From positions 60,253-124,252 of the forward strand of contig NZ_MWIO01000004.1 of assembly GCF_004799035.1 (NCBI RefSeq): a stretch of DNA of 64,000 bases, read 5' to 3'. A program made the translations under genes and the position numbers. Each line of letters opens with the position of its first letter. Positions within the stretch are counted from its first letter, which is position 1. The notes beneath the pieces are model-generated. The model searched no databases, was not told where the DNA came from, and saw only the letters and a program-made list of their open reading frames with translations. Origin of the DNA: Rhodanobacter lindaniclasticus. Its GTDB lineage: Bacteria > Pseudomonadota > Gammaproteobacteria > Xanthomonadales > Rhodanobacteraceae. Positions 19,824 through 27,947 of this stretch are shown in pieces.

Positions 19824-21194
19824 TCAGTCAGCGATCGCGCGTTCGATGCCCTGGATGGCCGTGTCCACCAGCAGGTCGAGCTCCTGCCCGGTGACCACGT
19901 AGGGTGGCATGAAATACACCACGTTGCCGAGCGGACGCAGCAGCACGCCGTGTTGCAGGCCGTGCAGGTAGACGCGCAGGCCGCGGCGCTCGTCCGCAGG
20001 GTACGGGCGCCGGCTGACCTTGTCGGCGACCAGTTCGACTGCCGCGATCATGCCGGCCTGGCGCACGTCGGCGACCTGTGGATGCTCGCGCAGCGGTGCC
20101 AGTCGACGCGCCAGATGCGCGGCCAGCTGCCGGTTGCGCTCGAGCACCGGCTCGTCACGGAAGATCGCCAGCGTCTCCAGCGCCACCCGACAAGCCAGCG
20201 GATTGCCGGTGTAGCTGTGCGAATGCAGGAACGCCTTGCCGGCGTTGTATTCGGCATAGAACGCCTCGTAGACCTCGTCGGTGGTGAGCACCGCCGACAG
20301 CGGCATGAAGCCGGCGGTGAGTCCCTTCGACAGGCACATGAAGTCCGGGCTGACCGCCGCCTGCTCGCAGGCGAACAGCGTGCCGGTGCGGCCGAAGCCG
20401 ACCGCGATTTCGTCGGCGATGAAGTGCACCGCGAACTCGTCGCACAAGGCGCGCAGCCCGACCAGGTAATCGGGGTGGTACATCCGCATGCCGCCGGCGC
20501 ACTGCACCAGCGGCTCGACGATCACCGCGCAGGTCTCGTGCGCATGGCGTTCGAGCAGGGTGCGCAATTCGCCGAGCCGGCGCGCCGCGGTTTGTGCGGG
20601 AGTCTCGCCCGGCTCGCCCTCGTAGGCATCCGGCGAAGGCGCCAGCAGCGGGGTCAGCAGCAGCGGCGCGTAGGTCTTGCGGTACAAGGCCACGTCGCTG
20701 ACCGACAGCGCGCCCAGCGTCTCGCCGTGGTAACTGCCGCTGAGCGCGATGAAGCGGGTCTTCTCGCCATGGCCGCGGTTGAGCCAGTAGTGGAAGCTCA
20801 TCTTCAGCGCCACTTCGATCGCGGACGAGCCGTTGTCGGCGAAGAACACCCGCTGCAGTGGCGCGGGCGTGACGCGCACCAGTTCCTCGGCCAGCCGGAT
20901 CGCCGGCTCATGGGTGAAGCCGGCGAAGATCACCTGTTCCAGCGTGCCGGCCTGGTCGGCCAGCGCGGCGGCGATGCGCAGGTTGGCGTGGCCGAACAGG
21001 TTGACCCACCACGAGCTGACCCCGTCGAGGTAGCGCCGGCCTTCGGCATCGACCAGCCACGCGCCTTCGCCGCGCACGATCGGCACCATCGGCACGGTGC
21101 CCTCGCCGTGGTCGTGCATCTGCGTGCAGGGATGCCAGACATGCCTGAGATCGCGCTCGGCGAGCGTGGCGTTGCTGTTTGCGGGAATAGTCAT
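19824..21194 (-). CDS. bioA: Adenosylmethionine-8-amino-7-oxononanoate aminotransferase
   Basis: PLP enzyme of biotin synthesis that makes 7,8-diaminopelargonate with SAM as amino donor. The start MTIPANSNATLAERDLRHVW (21194) gives 456 residues; the longer open frame upstream is not BioA-like. Key stretches are HVWHPCTQMHDH, GSYHGETLGALS, FIADEIAVGFGRTG and the PLP lysine in MCLSKGLTAG. It is transcribed divergently from gspN across 65 bases. No other bio gene is in the window. Confidence 0.94.
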   Translation of the reverse strand: MTIPANSNATLAERDLRHVWHPCTQMHDHGEGTVPMVPIVRGEGAWLVDAEGRRYLDGVSSWWVNLFGHANLRIAAALADQAGTLEQVIFAGFTHEPAIRLAEELVRVTPAPLQRVFFADNGSSAIEVALKMSFHYWLNRGHGEKTRFIALSGSYHGETLGALSVSDVALYRKTYAPLLLTPLLAPSPDAYEGEPGETPAQTAARRLGELRTLLERHAHETCAVIVEPLVQCAGGMRMYHPDYLVGLRALCDEFAVHFIADEIAVGFGRTGTLFACEQAAVSPDFMCLSKGLTAGFMPLSAVLTTDEVYEAFYAEYNAGKAFLHSHSYTGNPLACRVALETLAIFRDEPVLERNRQLAAHLARRLAPLREHPQVADVRQAGMIAAVELVADKVSRRPYPADERRGLRVYLHGLQHGVLLRPLGNVVYFMPPYVVTGQELDLLVDTAIQGIERAIAD

Positions 21195-21259
21195 CCGGTT
21201 ATGATCGACGCTGCGCCCGGGATGCTCAAGCGGCGCGCGGAACATTCGGAACCGGACGC

Positions 21260-22057
21260 TTGATTCGACTGCGGAAAATTCTCCTCGCCGTGGCCTTGCT
21301 CGCAGCGGTCGTGCTGGCACTGGCGTGGTTTCTGCCGATGCGCTGGGTGATGCCGTGGGTCGAGCCGCAGTTGCACGGCCTGCGCCTGCAGCAGGTGCAC
21401 GGCACGGTGTGGAACGGCGCGGCCGACGACGTGCTCGGTGTCGACGGACGACGACTGGGGCGGCTGCAATGGCAACTGTCGCGGCGCGCGCTGCTCGGCC
21501 AGTTGCAGATGAAGCTGGCCTTCGACGGACCGCAGGCGGATTTCTCCGGCACCGTGCGGCGCACGCCGCAGGGCCGCATCGAGGCCGAAGGCTGGCGGCT
21601 GCACGCCGATCTCGCCGCAACGGATGTTCCGCTTCCCGCCGGTTGGGGCAAGCCGCTGGGCGAGCTGCAACTGGCGGTCGACCATGTGCTGCTGCAAGGC
21701 GGTTGGCCGCTGCAGTTGCAGGCACAGGGCCGGTGGCAGCGGGCCGCCGTGCGCACGGCCGAAGGCGAGCTGGCGCTGGGCGAATTGCAGGGAAGCGCGC
21801 AGGCGCAGGGTGGCGTGATCCAGGCGCAATGGCATGATCAGGGCGACGGGCCGCTGCAAGTGCGCGGCCAGCTGCAGTTGAGCCCGCTGGGCTGGCGCCT
21901 GGACAGCACGCTGCGCGCACGCCATCGCGATCCGGCGTTGCTGCGCTGGCTGGCGCGGCTCGGGTCGGTCGCGTCCGACGGCAGCGTGCACATCCGGCAG
22001 GCCGGTGGCCTCGCCGCCACCTCTCCACCGAACCGCCAGGACGACACGCTGCCATGA
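21260..22057 (+). CDS. gspN: Type II secretion system protein N (GspN)
   Basis: Inner-membrane bitopic protein with an N-terminal membrane helix (residues 5-25, ILLAVALLAAVVLALAWFL) and a periplasmic beta-rich domain. GTVWNGAADDV and LGRLQWQLSRRALLG are typical of GspN. The start is TTG at 21260. The product is 265 residues. No other type II secretion genes are adjacent, and an isolated gspN is common in Xanthomonadales. Its stop overlaps the next ATG by ATGA. Confidence 0.78.
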   Translation: MIRLRKILLAVALLAAVVLALAWFLPMRWVMPWVEPQLHGLRLQQVHGTVWNGAADDVLGVDGRRLGRLQWQLSRRALLGQLQMKLAFDGPQADFSGTVRRTPQGRIEAEGWRLHADLAATDVPLPAGWGKPLGELQLAVDHVLLQGGWPLQLQAQGRWQRAAVRTAEGELALGELQGSAQAQGGVIQAQWHDQGDGPLQVRGQLQLSPLGWRLDSTLRARHRDPALLRWLARLGSVASDGSVHIRQAGGLAATSPPNRQDDTLP

Positions 22058-22830
22058 ACCCCCAGACTTCCGCCGTCGCGCTGGCCGCGGCACGCGAGGC
22101 CGCCACTGCCGCCGCCGGGATCATCACGCACTACTGGCGCCACGGCGTCGAGGTGGAGCTGAAGGCCGATGCCACCCCGGTGACGGTGGCCGATCGCGAG
22201 GCCGAGCAGGCGGTCCGCCGCGTGCTGCAGGCCGCGCTGCCGCAGGCGGCGATCTACGGCGAGGAGTTCGGCCTGCAGGGCGAGCGCGACGCTTTGCTGT
22301 GGCTGGTCGATCCGCTCGACGGCACCAAGAGCTTCGTGCGCCGCACGCCGTTCTTCTCGACCCAGATCGCGCTGATGGACCGCCACGAACTGGTGCTCGG
22401 CGTGTCCAGCGCGCCGGTCTACGGCGAGACGATGTGGGCCAGCGCAGGCGGTGGCGCCTGGTTCGAGGGCGAGCGCGTGCGCGTGGCGGACACGACAGAC
22501 ATAGCGCAGGCGGCGATCTCGATCGGCAACGTCAGGACGCTCGCCGGCGACGACCGCTGGGCAGCGCTGGGCGCGCTGATCCGCGACAGCAACCGCATCC
22601 GCGGCTACGGCGATTTCTGCCACTACCACCTGCTGGCGCGCGGCAGCCTGGATCTGGTGATCGAGTCGGACGTGAACATCCTCGACATCGCCGCGCTGGC
22701 GGTGATCGTGCGCGAGGCCGGCGGCGTGTTCACCGATCTCGACGGCGCACCGCCGACGCTGGAGACGACCAGCGTGCTGGCCGGCACGCCGGCGATCCAC
22801 GCGCAGGCCTTGCAGCGTCTGCGGCGCTGA
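22054..22830 (+). CDS. hisN: Inositol monophosphatase family protein, HisN-type histidinol-phosphatase
   Basis: 258-residue Mg-dependent phosphatase. The metal sites are YGEEFG, WLVDPLDGTKSF and the late DINILDIAAL-type segment (DVNILDIAALAVIVREAGG). FSTQIALMDRHELVLGV resembles HisN-type histidinol-phosphatases more than SuhB, so histidinol-phosphate is the likely substrate; this is family inference. It overlaps gspN by ATGA. A related phosphatase (cysQ) lies 0.75 kb downstream. Confidence 0.85.
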   Translation: MNPQTSAVALAAAREAATAAAGIITHYWRHGVEVELKADATPVTVADREAEQAVRRVLQAALPQAAIYGEEFGLQGERDALLWLVDPLDGTKSFVRRTPFFSTQIALMDRHELVLGVSSAPVYGETMWASAGGGAWFEGERVRVADTTDIAQAAISIGNVRTLAGDDRWAALGALIRDSNRIRGYGDFCHYHLLARGSLDLVIESDVNILDIAALAVIVREAGGVFTDLDGAPPTLETTSVLAGTPAIHAQALQRLRR

Positions 22831-22854
22831 ACCGCGCGAGCTGGAGCATGGGCG

Positions 22855-23025
22855 GTGGAGACTTTCGAGGCGAGAAAGTGGCTGCGCGAGGACGGACTAC
22901 GACGGTTCGCCGACCCACGGTGGTTCCACGGGTCAAGAATCGGCGAAGCGCTAGCGAAGCTGGTCAAATACGGACCACGCAGCCGCTTTTGCAGCCTGGA
23001 AGATTTCTGTCGCTCACGCTCCTAG
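22855..23025 (+). CDS. Possible small protein, 56 residues
   Basis: Short open frame between hisN and nudE starting at GTG 22855, eight bases after GGAG, and ending at TAG 23023-23025. The product begins METFEARKWLREDGLRRFAD and continues PRWFHGSRIGEALAKLV, with Trp, Phe and Tyr spaced as in a folded protein. I do not recognise the family. Codon use is less biased than its neighbours (AGA, CTA, CGA occur), which counts against it. It could also be chance. Confidence 0.4.
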   Translation: METFEARKWLREDGLRRFADPRWFHGSRIGEALAKLVKYGPRSRFCSLEDFCRSRS

Positions 23026-23034
23026 AATGTCCGG

Positions 23035-23592
23035 ATGGCCACCTTGCCGATCATCCACGCCATCCGCGACGTCACCGACAGTCGATTCCTGCAGGTCGAG
23101 CAGCTCGACCTGGAGTTTTCCAACGGCGTGCGGCGCACCTACGAACGACTCAAGGGCAGCGGCCTGGGCGCGGTGATCATCGTGCCCATGCTGGATGACG
23201 AGACCGTGCTGCTGGTGCGCGAATACGGCGGCGGCGTCGGCCGCTACGAGCTGGGCCTGCCCAAGGGACGGCTCGACCAGGACGAAACCGCCGAGCAGGG
23301 CGCCGAGCGCGAGATGAAGGAAGAAATCGGCTACGGCGCGCGCAAGCTGAAGATCCTGCACAACCTGTCGCTGTCGCCGTCGTACATGACGCACATGGCG
23401 CATGTGGTGCTGGCGCAGGATCTGTATCCGGAGAAGCTCGCCGGCGACGAACCGGAAGAGCTCGAAGTGGTGCCGTGGAAGATGGCCGAGCTGCACACCC
23501 TGCTCGGCCGCGACGACGTCACCGAGGGGCGCTCGATCGCCGCGTTGTTCATGGCCCGCGAATACCTCGCCGGGCGCTTCCACAGATCATGA
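23035..23592 (+). CDS. nudE: ADP compounds hydrolase NudE
   Basis: Nudix hydrolase acting on ADP-ribose, NADH and similar nucleotides. The Nudix box is complete (GRLDQDETAEQGAEREMKEE followed by IGYG), preceded by VGRYELGLPKG as in NudE. The 185 residues match E. coli NudE length. The stop overlaps the cysQ ATG by ATGA; this nudE-cysQ pairing is also found in other gammaproteobacteria. Confidence 0.93.
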   Translation: MATLPIIHAIRDVTDSRFLQVEQLDLEFSNGVRRTYERLKGSGLGAVIIVPMLDDETVLLVREYGGGVGRYELGLPKGRLDQDETAEQGAEREMKEEIGYGARKLKILHNLSLSPSYMTHMAHVVLAQDLYPEKLAGDEPEELEVVPWKMAELHTLLGRDDVTEGRSIAALFMAREYLAGRFHRS

Positions 23593-24398
23593 GCATGCCG
23601 CCCGAACCGGCGCGGCAGATCGGCGCGATCGCGCGCGCCGCGGCGGAAGCGATCCTGCAGGTGTACCACGGCGACTTCGCCGTGCAGACCAAGGGCGACA
23701 ACTCGCCGCTGACCGCCGCCGATCTCGCCGCGCAGCGGGTGATCGTGGCCGGCCTGGCCACGCTGCAGGAGCAGTTGCCGGTGCTGTCGGAAGAGGCGAA
23801 GGCGTTGCCCTGGTCTGAACGCCGGCACTGGGCGCGCTACTGGCTGGTCGATCCGCTCGACGGCACCCGCGAGTTCGTCAAGCGCAATGGCGAGTTCACC
23901 GTCAACATCGCGCTCATCGACGACCACCGCAGCGTGCTGGGCGTGGTGCTGGCGCCGGTCACCGGCGAGCTGTACGTGGCCGCCGAAGGCCAGGGTGCCT
24001 GGTTGCAGGAACGCGACGGGGGGCCGTGGCGGCGCATCCGCACGCGGCCGCTGGGCGATCCGCCGCGGGTGGTCGGCAGCCGTTCGCACGGCGGCACGCA
24101 GGGTGGCCTGCTCGAACAATTGACCGGCGGCGACTACGAACATGTGCCGCTCGGCTCCTCGCTGAAGTTCTGCCTGATCGCGCGTGGCGAGGCGGACATC
24201 TATCTGCGCCTGGGCCTCACCAGCGAGTGGGACACCGCTGCCGCGCAATGCGTGCTGGACGAAGCCGGCGGCGCGGTGCTCGATCTCGCCGGCCAACCGT
24301 TCCGCTACAACCGCGGCGAGTCGCTGTTGAATCCCGAGTTTGTCGCCATCGGCGACCTCTCGATCGACTGGGCGGCGCGCCTGACGAGAGGCGAGTAG
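23589..24398 (+). CDS. cysQ: 3'(2'),5'-bisphosphate nucleotidase CysQ
   Basis: Mg-dependent phosphatase that hydrolyses PAP, a by-product of sulfate assimilation. ATG 23589 overlaps nudE; 269 residues. Motifs: VLSEEAKALP, WLVDPLDGTREFVKRNGEF and the C-terminal SEWDTAAAQCVLDEAGG. The LGSSLKFCLIARGEADIYLR segment is CysQ-like. The stop is TAG immediately followed by TGA at the edge of an inverted repeat (24393-24500). Confidence 0.93.
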   Translation: MSMPPEPARQIGAIARAAAEAILQVYHGDFAVQTKGDNSPLTAADLAAQRVIVAGLATLQEQLPVLSEEAKALPWSERRHWARYWLVDPLDGTREFVKRNGEFTVNIALIDDHRSVLGVVLAPVTGELYVAAEGQGAWLQERDGGPWRRIRTRPLGDPPRVVGSRSHGGTQGGLLEQLTGGDYEHVPLGSSLKFCLIARGEADIYLRLGLTSEWDTAAAQCVLDEAGGAVLDLAGQPFRYNRGESLLNPEFVAIGDLSIDWAARLTRGE

Positions 24399-24500
24399 TG
24401 AGTGGAGAGGAGTGAGGAGCAAGGGGCTCACGCTCTGCCCTGTCTCACTCGCGCACGCTCCTGCTTTCTCTCATTTCTCACTCCTCTCCACTCACTTCTC
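24393..24500. repeat. Long inverted repeat between cysQ and mazG
   Basis: Arm GTGAGTGGAGAGGAGTGAG (24398-24416) recurs as its exact reverse complement at 24477-24495. Allowing one mismatch the arms extend to 24 bp (24393-24416 and 24477-24500). The spacer is 60 bases. The left arm supplies the cysQ TAG-TGA tandem stops, and the right arm ends six bases before the mazG ATG. It may be a member of a dispersed repeat family or an attenuator-like hairpin. Confidence 0.75.
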
Positions 24501-24505
24501 ATCCC

Positions 24506-25309
24506 ATGACCCGACACTCCATCGACGATCTCCTCGCCATCATGGCGCGCCTGCGCGATCCGCAGAACGGTTGCCCGTGGGACGTGCGACAGGATTTCTC
24601 CTCGATCGCCGCCTACACGATCGAGGAGGCGTACGAAGTCGCCGATGCGATCGACCGGCGCGACTGGACCGATCTTTGCGACGAACTCGGCGACCTGTTG
24701 CTGCAGGTGGTGTTCCATGCGCAGATGGCCGCCGAGCAGGGCCTGTTCGAATTCGCCGACGTCGCCCACGCGATCAGCGCCAAGATGCTGCGCCGCCACC
24801 CGCACGTGTTCGGCGATGCGCGTTACGCCGACCTGGCCGAACAGATGCAGGCATGGGAGCAGATCAAGTCGGACGAACGTGCGGCCAAGGGCCGAACCGA
24901 CGACGCCAGTGCGCTGGCCGGGGTATCGAGCGGTTTGCCGGAATGGAAACGCGCCCACAAGCTGCAGCAGCGTGCTGCTGCCACCGGCTTCGAATGGCCC
25001 GGTCCGCAACCGGTGCTGGAGAAGCTGGCCGAGGAAGTGGAGGAGGTGCGCGTCGAGTTCGCCAACGGCGCCGACCCGGCGCGCCTGGAGGACGAGATCG
25101 GCGACGTGCTGTTCGTGATGGTGAACCTGGCGCGCCACGCCGGGGTGGATTTCTCGCAGGCGTTGCGGCATGCCAATGCGAAATTCGAACGGCGCTTCCG
25201 CCGCATGGAGCAGCTGGCCGCGACCGAGGGCGCGGCGTTTTCCCGGCGCTCGCTGGAGGAGCAGGAGCAGTTGTGGCGACGGGCCAAGCAGGACGAGGGC
25301 GGCCACTGA
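24506..25309 (+). CDS. mazG: Nucleoside triphosphate pyrophosphohydrolase MazG
   Basis: House-cleaning enzyme hydrolysing (d)NTPs to monophosphates. The 267 residues carry two MazG repeats. The first has LRDPQNGCPWDVRQDF, EEAYEV and DELGDLLLQVVFHA; the second has LAEEVEEVRVE and DEIGDVLFVMVNLAR. Both keep the EExxE/ExxD metal ligands. Length matches E. coli MazG. It forms a nucleotide-sanitation group with nudE and cysQ. Confidence 0.94.
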   Translation: MTRHSIDDLLAIMARLRDPQNGCPWDVRQDFSSIAAYTIEEAYEVADAIDRRDWTDLCDELGDLLLQVVFHAQMAAEQGLFEFADVAHAISAKMLRRHPHVFGDARYADLAEQMQAWEQIKSDERAAKGRTDDASALAGVSSGLPEWKRAHKLQQRAAATGFEWPGPQPVLEKLAEEVEEVRVEFANGADPARLEDEIGDVLFVMVNLARHAGVDFSQALRHANAKFERRFRRMEQLAATEGAAFSRRSLEEQEQLWRRAKQDEGGH

Positions 25310-25311
25310 AA

Positions 25312-25337
25312 GACGCGGCGGCCATAGCCGCCGCGTC
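25312..25337. terminator. Bidirectional hairpin between convergent genes
   Basis: Perfect 11-bp stem GACGCGGCGGC / GCCGCCGCGTC with tetraloop CATA, between the mazG stop and the end of the convergent gene at 25359. No T-run on either strand. Confidence 0.6.
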
Positions 25338-25358
25338 GTCACCGCTTGCGTGATGCGA

Positions 25359-25850
25359 TTACTTTGCCGGGGGCGTCCCGCCGGCGCGCTGTTGCCAGGC
25401 CGCGCGCATCTTCTCGCGCTCGGCGCGCATCTTCGCCTCATTGGCCAGGTTCTCGTCCAGCCCCTTGCGCAGCGTGGCGATCGCCTGGTCGACGTTGGCC
25501 GGCTGCGCCTGCAGGCGGGCCAAGCGCTGGTAGACGTAGTCACGCACGCGCGGGTCCTGCGACTTGGCCAGCACGTCGTTGTAGACCGCGGTCATCTCCT
25601 TGCCGCGGCCGGCCTGCTGGTACAGCCGCTCCATGGCGCGCAGGTCGCCGATCACGCCGCTGCGCTGTTGGTGGTGCATGCGATGGCCGGCCATGCCGTG
25701 ATCACGGTCGCCGGGGAGGATGCGTGCCTGCTTGGTGATGACCGCGTGCGGAGTGGCAGGCGGCGCGGGCGCGTCCTGGGCCATCGCAAACGTGGCCGAG
25801 CCGGCCAGCAGGGCGACGAGGGCGGAAGCGAGGAGGGTCTTGCGTTGCAT
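25359..25850 (-). CDS. Exported hypothetical protein
   Basis: 163 residues with a clear signal peptide (MQRKTLLASALVALLAGSAT, cleavage probably after AMA). The mature part has a His/Met-rich patch (DRDHGMAGHRMHHQQ) and then helical sequence. LYQQAGRGKEMTAVYNDVLAKS and DYVYQRLARLQ look like a TPR-style helical array. Probably periplasmic. The His/Met patch might bind metal, but no family is recognised. GGAGA precedes ATG 25850. Confidence 0.7.
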   Translation of the reverse strand: MQRKTLLASALVALLAGSATFAMAQDAPAPPATPHAVITKQARILPGDRDHGMAGHRMHHQQRSGVIGDLRAMERLYQQAGRGKEMTAVYNDVLAKSQDPRVRDYVYQRLARLQAQPANVDQAIATLRKGLDENLANEAKMRAEREKMRAAWQQRAGGTPPAK

Positions 25851-25988
25851 GGGCTGTCTCCGTGGGTAGTGGGATGATCAACGCGCCGGCCGCGCAGGAG
25901 TTGACTGCGGCGTTCAGACTGCTGTCATGCTTGCAACCCTTTTGCGGTCCGTTGCATCCAAGCCGGGTCGACCACCGAGGAGAGTCCC

Positions 25989-26768
25989 ATGCGCCGTCTT
26001 GTCATCGCCGCCATGCTGTTTGCCCCATTCACCGCGTTCGCCGCCGGATCGTGCAAGTTCGAGGCCCCGCGCAACCTGCAACTGGACCTGGCGGGCGTCC
26101 GCAGCGTGCAGATCGACGTCAACAGCCACGACTTGCACCTGATCGGCGGTGCCGACAGCAAGGGTCTGACCCTGGTCGGGCGCGCCTGTGCGTCGGAGAA
26201 AGCCGCGCTGGACAAGCTCACGGTCACCCAGCGGCGCGATGGCGACCAGCTGCTGATCGACATCGGCGGCGACCACCGCAGTTTCAATTTCAGCCTGTTC
26301 GGCAGCAACGTCAGCACGAGCCTCGACGTCACCGTGAACCTGCCGGCGAACGTGCCGGTCACCGTGCGCGTGGGTTCCGGCGACGCCGACGTCCGCGGCG
26401 TGCAGGATCTGCGCAGCACGGTCGGTTCCGGCGACCTGCACGTGCACCAGGTGGCCGGCAAATTCGCCACCAGCGTGGGCTCCGGCGACGTCGACGCCAG
26501 CGACATCGGCAGCCTGCAGCTGGGTTCGGTGGGTTCGGGTGATTTCGAGGCCGATGGCGTCAAGGGCGACGCCAGCATCGGCAGCATCGGCTCGGGCGAT
26601 GTCACGCTGCGCAACGTCGGCGGCAGCGTGCACGCCGACACGCTGGGCTCGGGCGACCTCACCGTGCGCGACGTCGGCGGCGATCTCACGCTCGGCGCCA
26701 AGGGCAGCGGCGACGTCGATCACTCCGGCGTCAAGGGCAAGGTGAGCGTGCCGCACGACGACGATTGA
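25989..26768 (+). CDS. Exported beta-helix-like protein of the DUF4097/DUF2807 type with GSGD repeats
   Basis: 259 residues with a signal peptide (MRRLVIAAMLFAPFTAFAAG). The C-terminal half contains seven GSGD motifs spaced 17-19 residues apart (VGSGDADVRG, VGSGDLHVHQ, VGSGDVDAS and so on). This fits a right-handed beta-solenoid in which each turn ends in GSGD. Members of this class are called putative auto-transporter adhesins or envelope-stress proteins; the real role is unknown. A GAGGAGAG ribosome site precedes ATG 25989. It starts 138 bases from the divergent exported gene. Confidence 0.75.
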   Translation: MRRLVIAAMLFAPFTAFAAGSCKFEAPRNLQLDLAGVRSVQIDVNSHDLHLIGGADSKGLTLVGRACASEKAALDKLTVTQRRDGDQLLIDIGGDHRSFNFSLFGSNVSTSLDVTVNLPANVPVTVRVGSGDADVRGVQDLRSTVGSGDLHVHQVAGKFATSVGSGDVDASDIGSLQLGSVGSGDFEADGVKGDASIGSIGSGDVTLRNVGGSVHADTLGSGDLTVRDVGGDLTLGAKGSGDVDHSGVKGKVSVPHDDD

Positions 26769-26804
26769 TGCGCGTCCCCCTGCAAGAGCGCACCCTGTGC
26801 GCGC

Positions 26805-27941
26805 CTACAGACAGCGTGAAACCAGATACACCAGTGGCGCGCATACCAGCAGGAACGGAATCGACACCCGGTGCAACTGCCGCAGGCCGTGCGGCTGTCG
26901 GGCCAGACGCAGGGCGATCAGGTTGGCCAGTGAACCGATCGCCACGCCGAAGCCGCCCACATTGACCGCCACCGCCAGTGCGACGGCATCGGGCGAGCGG
27001 TCGAGCAGGAGTACGGTCGCCGGCACGTTGCTGATCAGTTGCGAGGCAACGATGCCGCCGGCGAACAGCACCGGTGGCTGGTCGAGATGGAGTCCGTCGA
27101 GCATGCGCTGCATCAGCGGCAGTTCGGCGAAGTGGCCGAGGCCGAGAAAGATCGCGGCAAAGGTGAGCAGCAGCAGCCAGTCGATCCGCGCCAGGCTCGC
27201 GCGAGCCAGCGCGCCGAACAGCGCCAGCAGCGCCATGGCGCCCAGTGGTGCCAGGTCGTATTCCATCGCCACCACCATGCCGACCAACGCGGCCATCGAC
27301 CACCCGCCGAGGCGGCCCGAGTGCACCGCGCCGTCGATGCGCTGCGGGCTCAATGCCACCCGATCGCGCGGCAGCCAGTACCAGGTGAGCGCCGCCACCA
27401 GCGCCAGCATCACGGCTGCAGCCGGCAGCATCGCCAGGGCGAAATCGAGGAACGACAGTCGCGAGTGCTGCCACAGCAGCAGGTTCTGCGGGTTGCCGAT
27501 CGGGCTGAGCGTAGAGCCGGCGTTCACCGCCAGCGCCTCCAGCACCACCATGCGCAGCACCGGCAGGTTGGACATCGCGCCGATGGACACGGTCAGCGGC
27601 ACGATCAGGAACAGGCTCACGTCGTTGGTCAGCGCCATCGAAAGCAATGCGCTGGCGACCACCAGCAGCAGGCCCAGGCTGCGCAACGAGTGCGCCCGCG
27701 CCAGCGAAGCGGCTGCCGCGTGCTGCGCCAGGCCGCTGTCGCGGATACCCTGGATCGCGATCAGCAGGCCGGTCAGGCCGGCCAGCGTGGGCAGTTGCAG
27801 CCAGCGCCGATAATCGTCGACCGGACGCGGATCGAGCAGCGCCAGCAACAGCACCAGCGCGGCGAACACCAGCAGCAGCCATTCGTGCTGCAGGCGTTTG
27901 CGCCAGCCGGTGGCGGGTGACGACGACACGAGAGGTTCCAC
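26805..27941 (-). CDS. ybiR: YbiR-like inner-membrane transporter of the ArsB/NhaD/SLC13 superfamily
   Basis: 378-residue polytopic protein, 10-11 predicted membrane helices. It resembles E. coli YbiR closely in the stretches LLSMALTNDVSLFLIVPLT, EALAVNAGSTLSPIGNPQN, ISNVPATVLLL and NVGGFGVAIGSLANLIALR. The substrate of YbiR is not established; the fold transports anions or acts as an antiporter. The start is GTG 27941, with its GAGGGC site lying in the end of the upstream ABC permease gene, so the two are probably co-transcribed. Confidence 0.8.
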   Translation of the reverse strand: MEPLVSSSPATGWRKRLQHEWLLLVFAALVLLLALLDPRPVDDYRRWLQLPTLAGLTGLLIAIQGIRDSGLAQHAAAASLARAHSLRSLGLLLVVASALLSMALTNDVSLFLIVPLTVSIGAMSNLPVLRMVVLEALAVNAGSTLSPIGNPQNLLLWQHSRLSFLDFALAMLPAAAVMLALVAALTWYWLPRDRVALSPQRIDGAVHSGRLGGWSMAALVGMVVAMEYDLAPLGAMALLALFGALARASLARIDWLLLLTFAAIFLGLGHFAELPLMQRMLDGLHLDQPPVLFAGGIVASQLISNVPATVLLLDRSPDAVALAVAVNVGGFGVAIGSLANLIALRLARQPHGLRQLHRVSIPFLLVCAPLVYLVSRCL

Positions 27942-27947
27942 GCGCGC

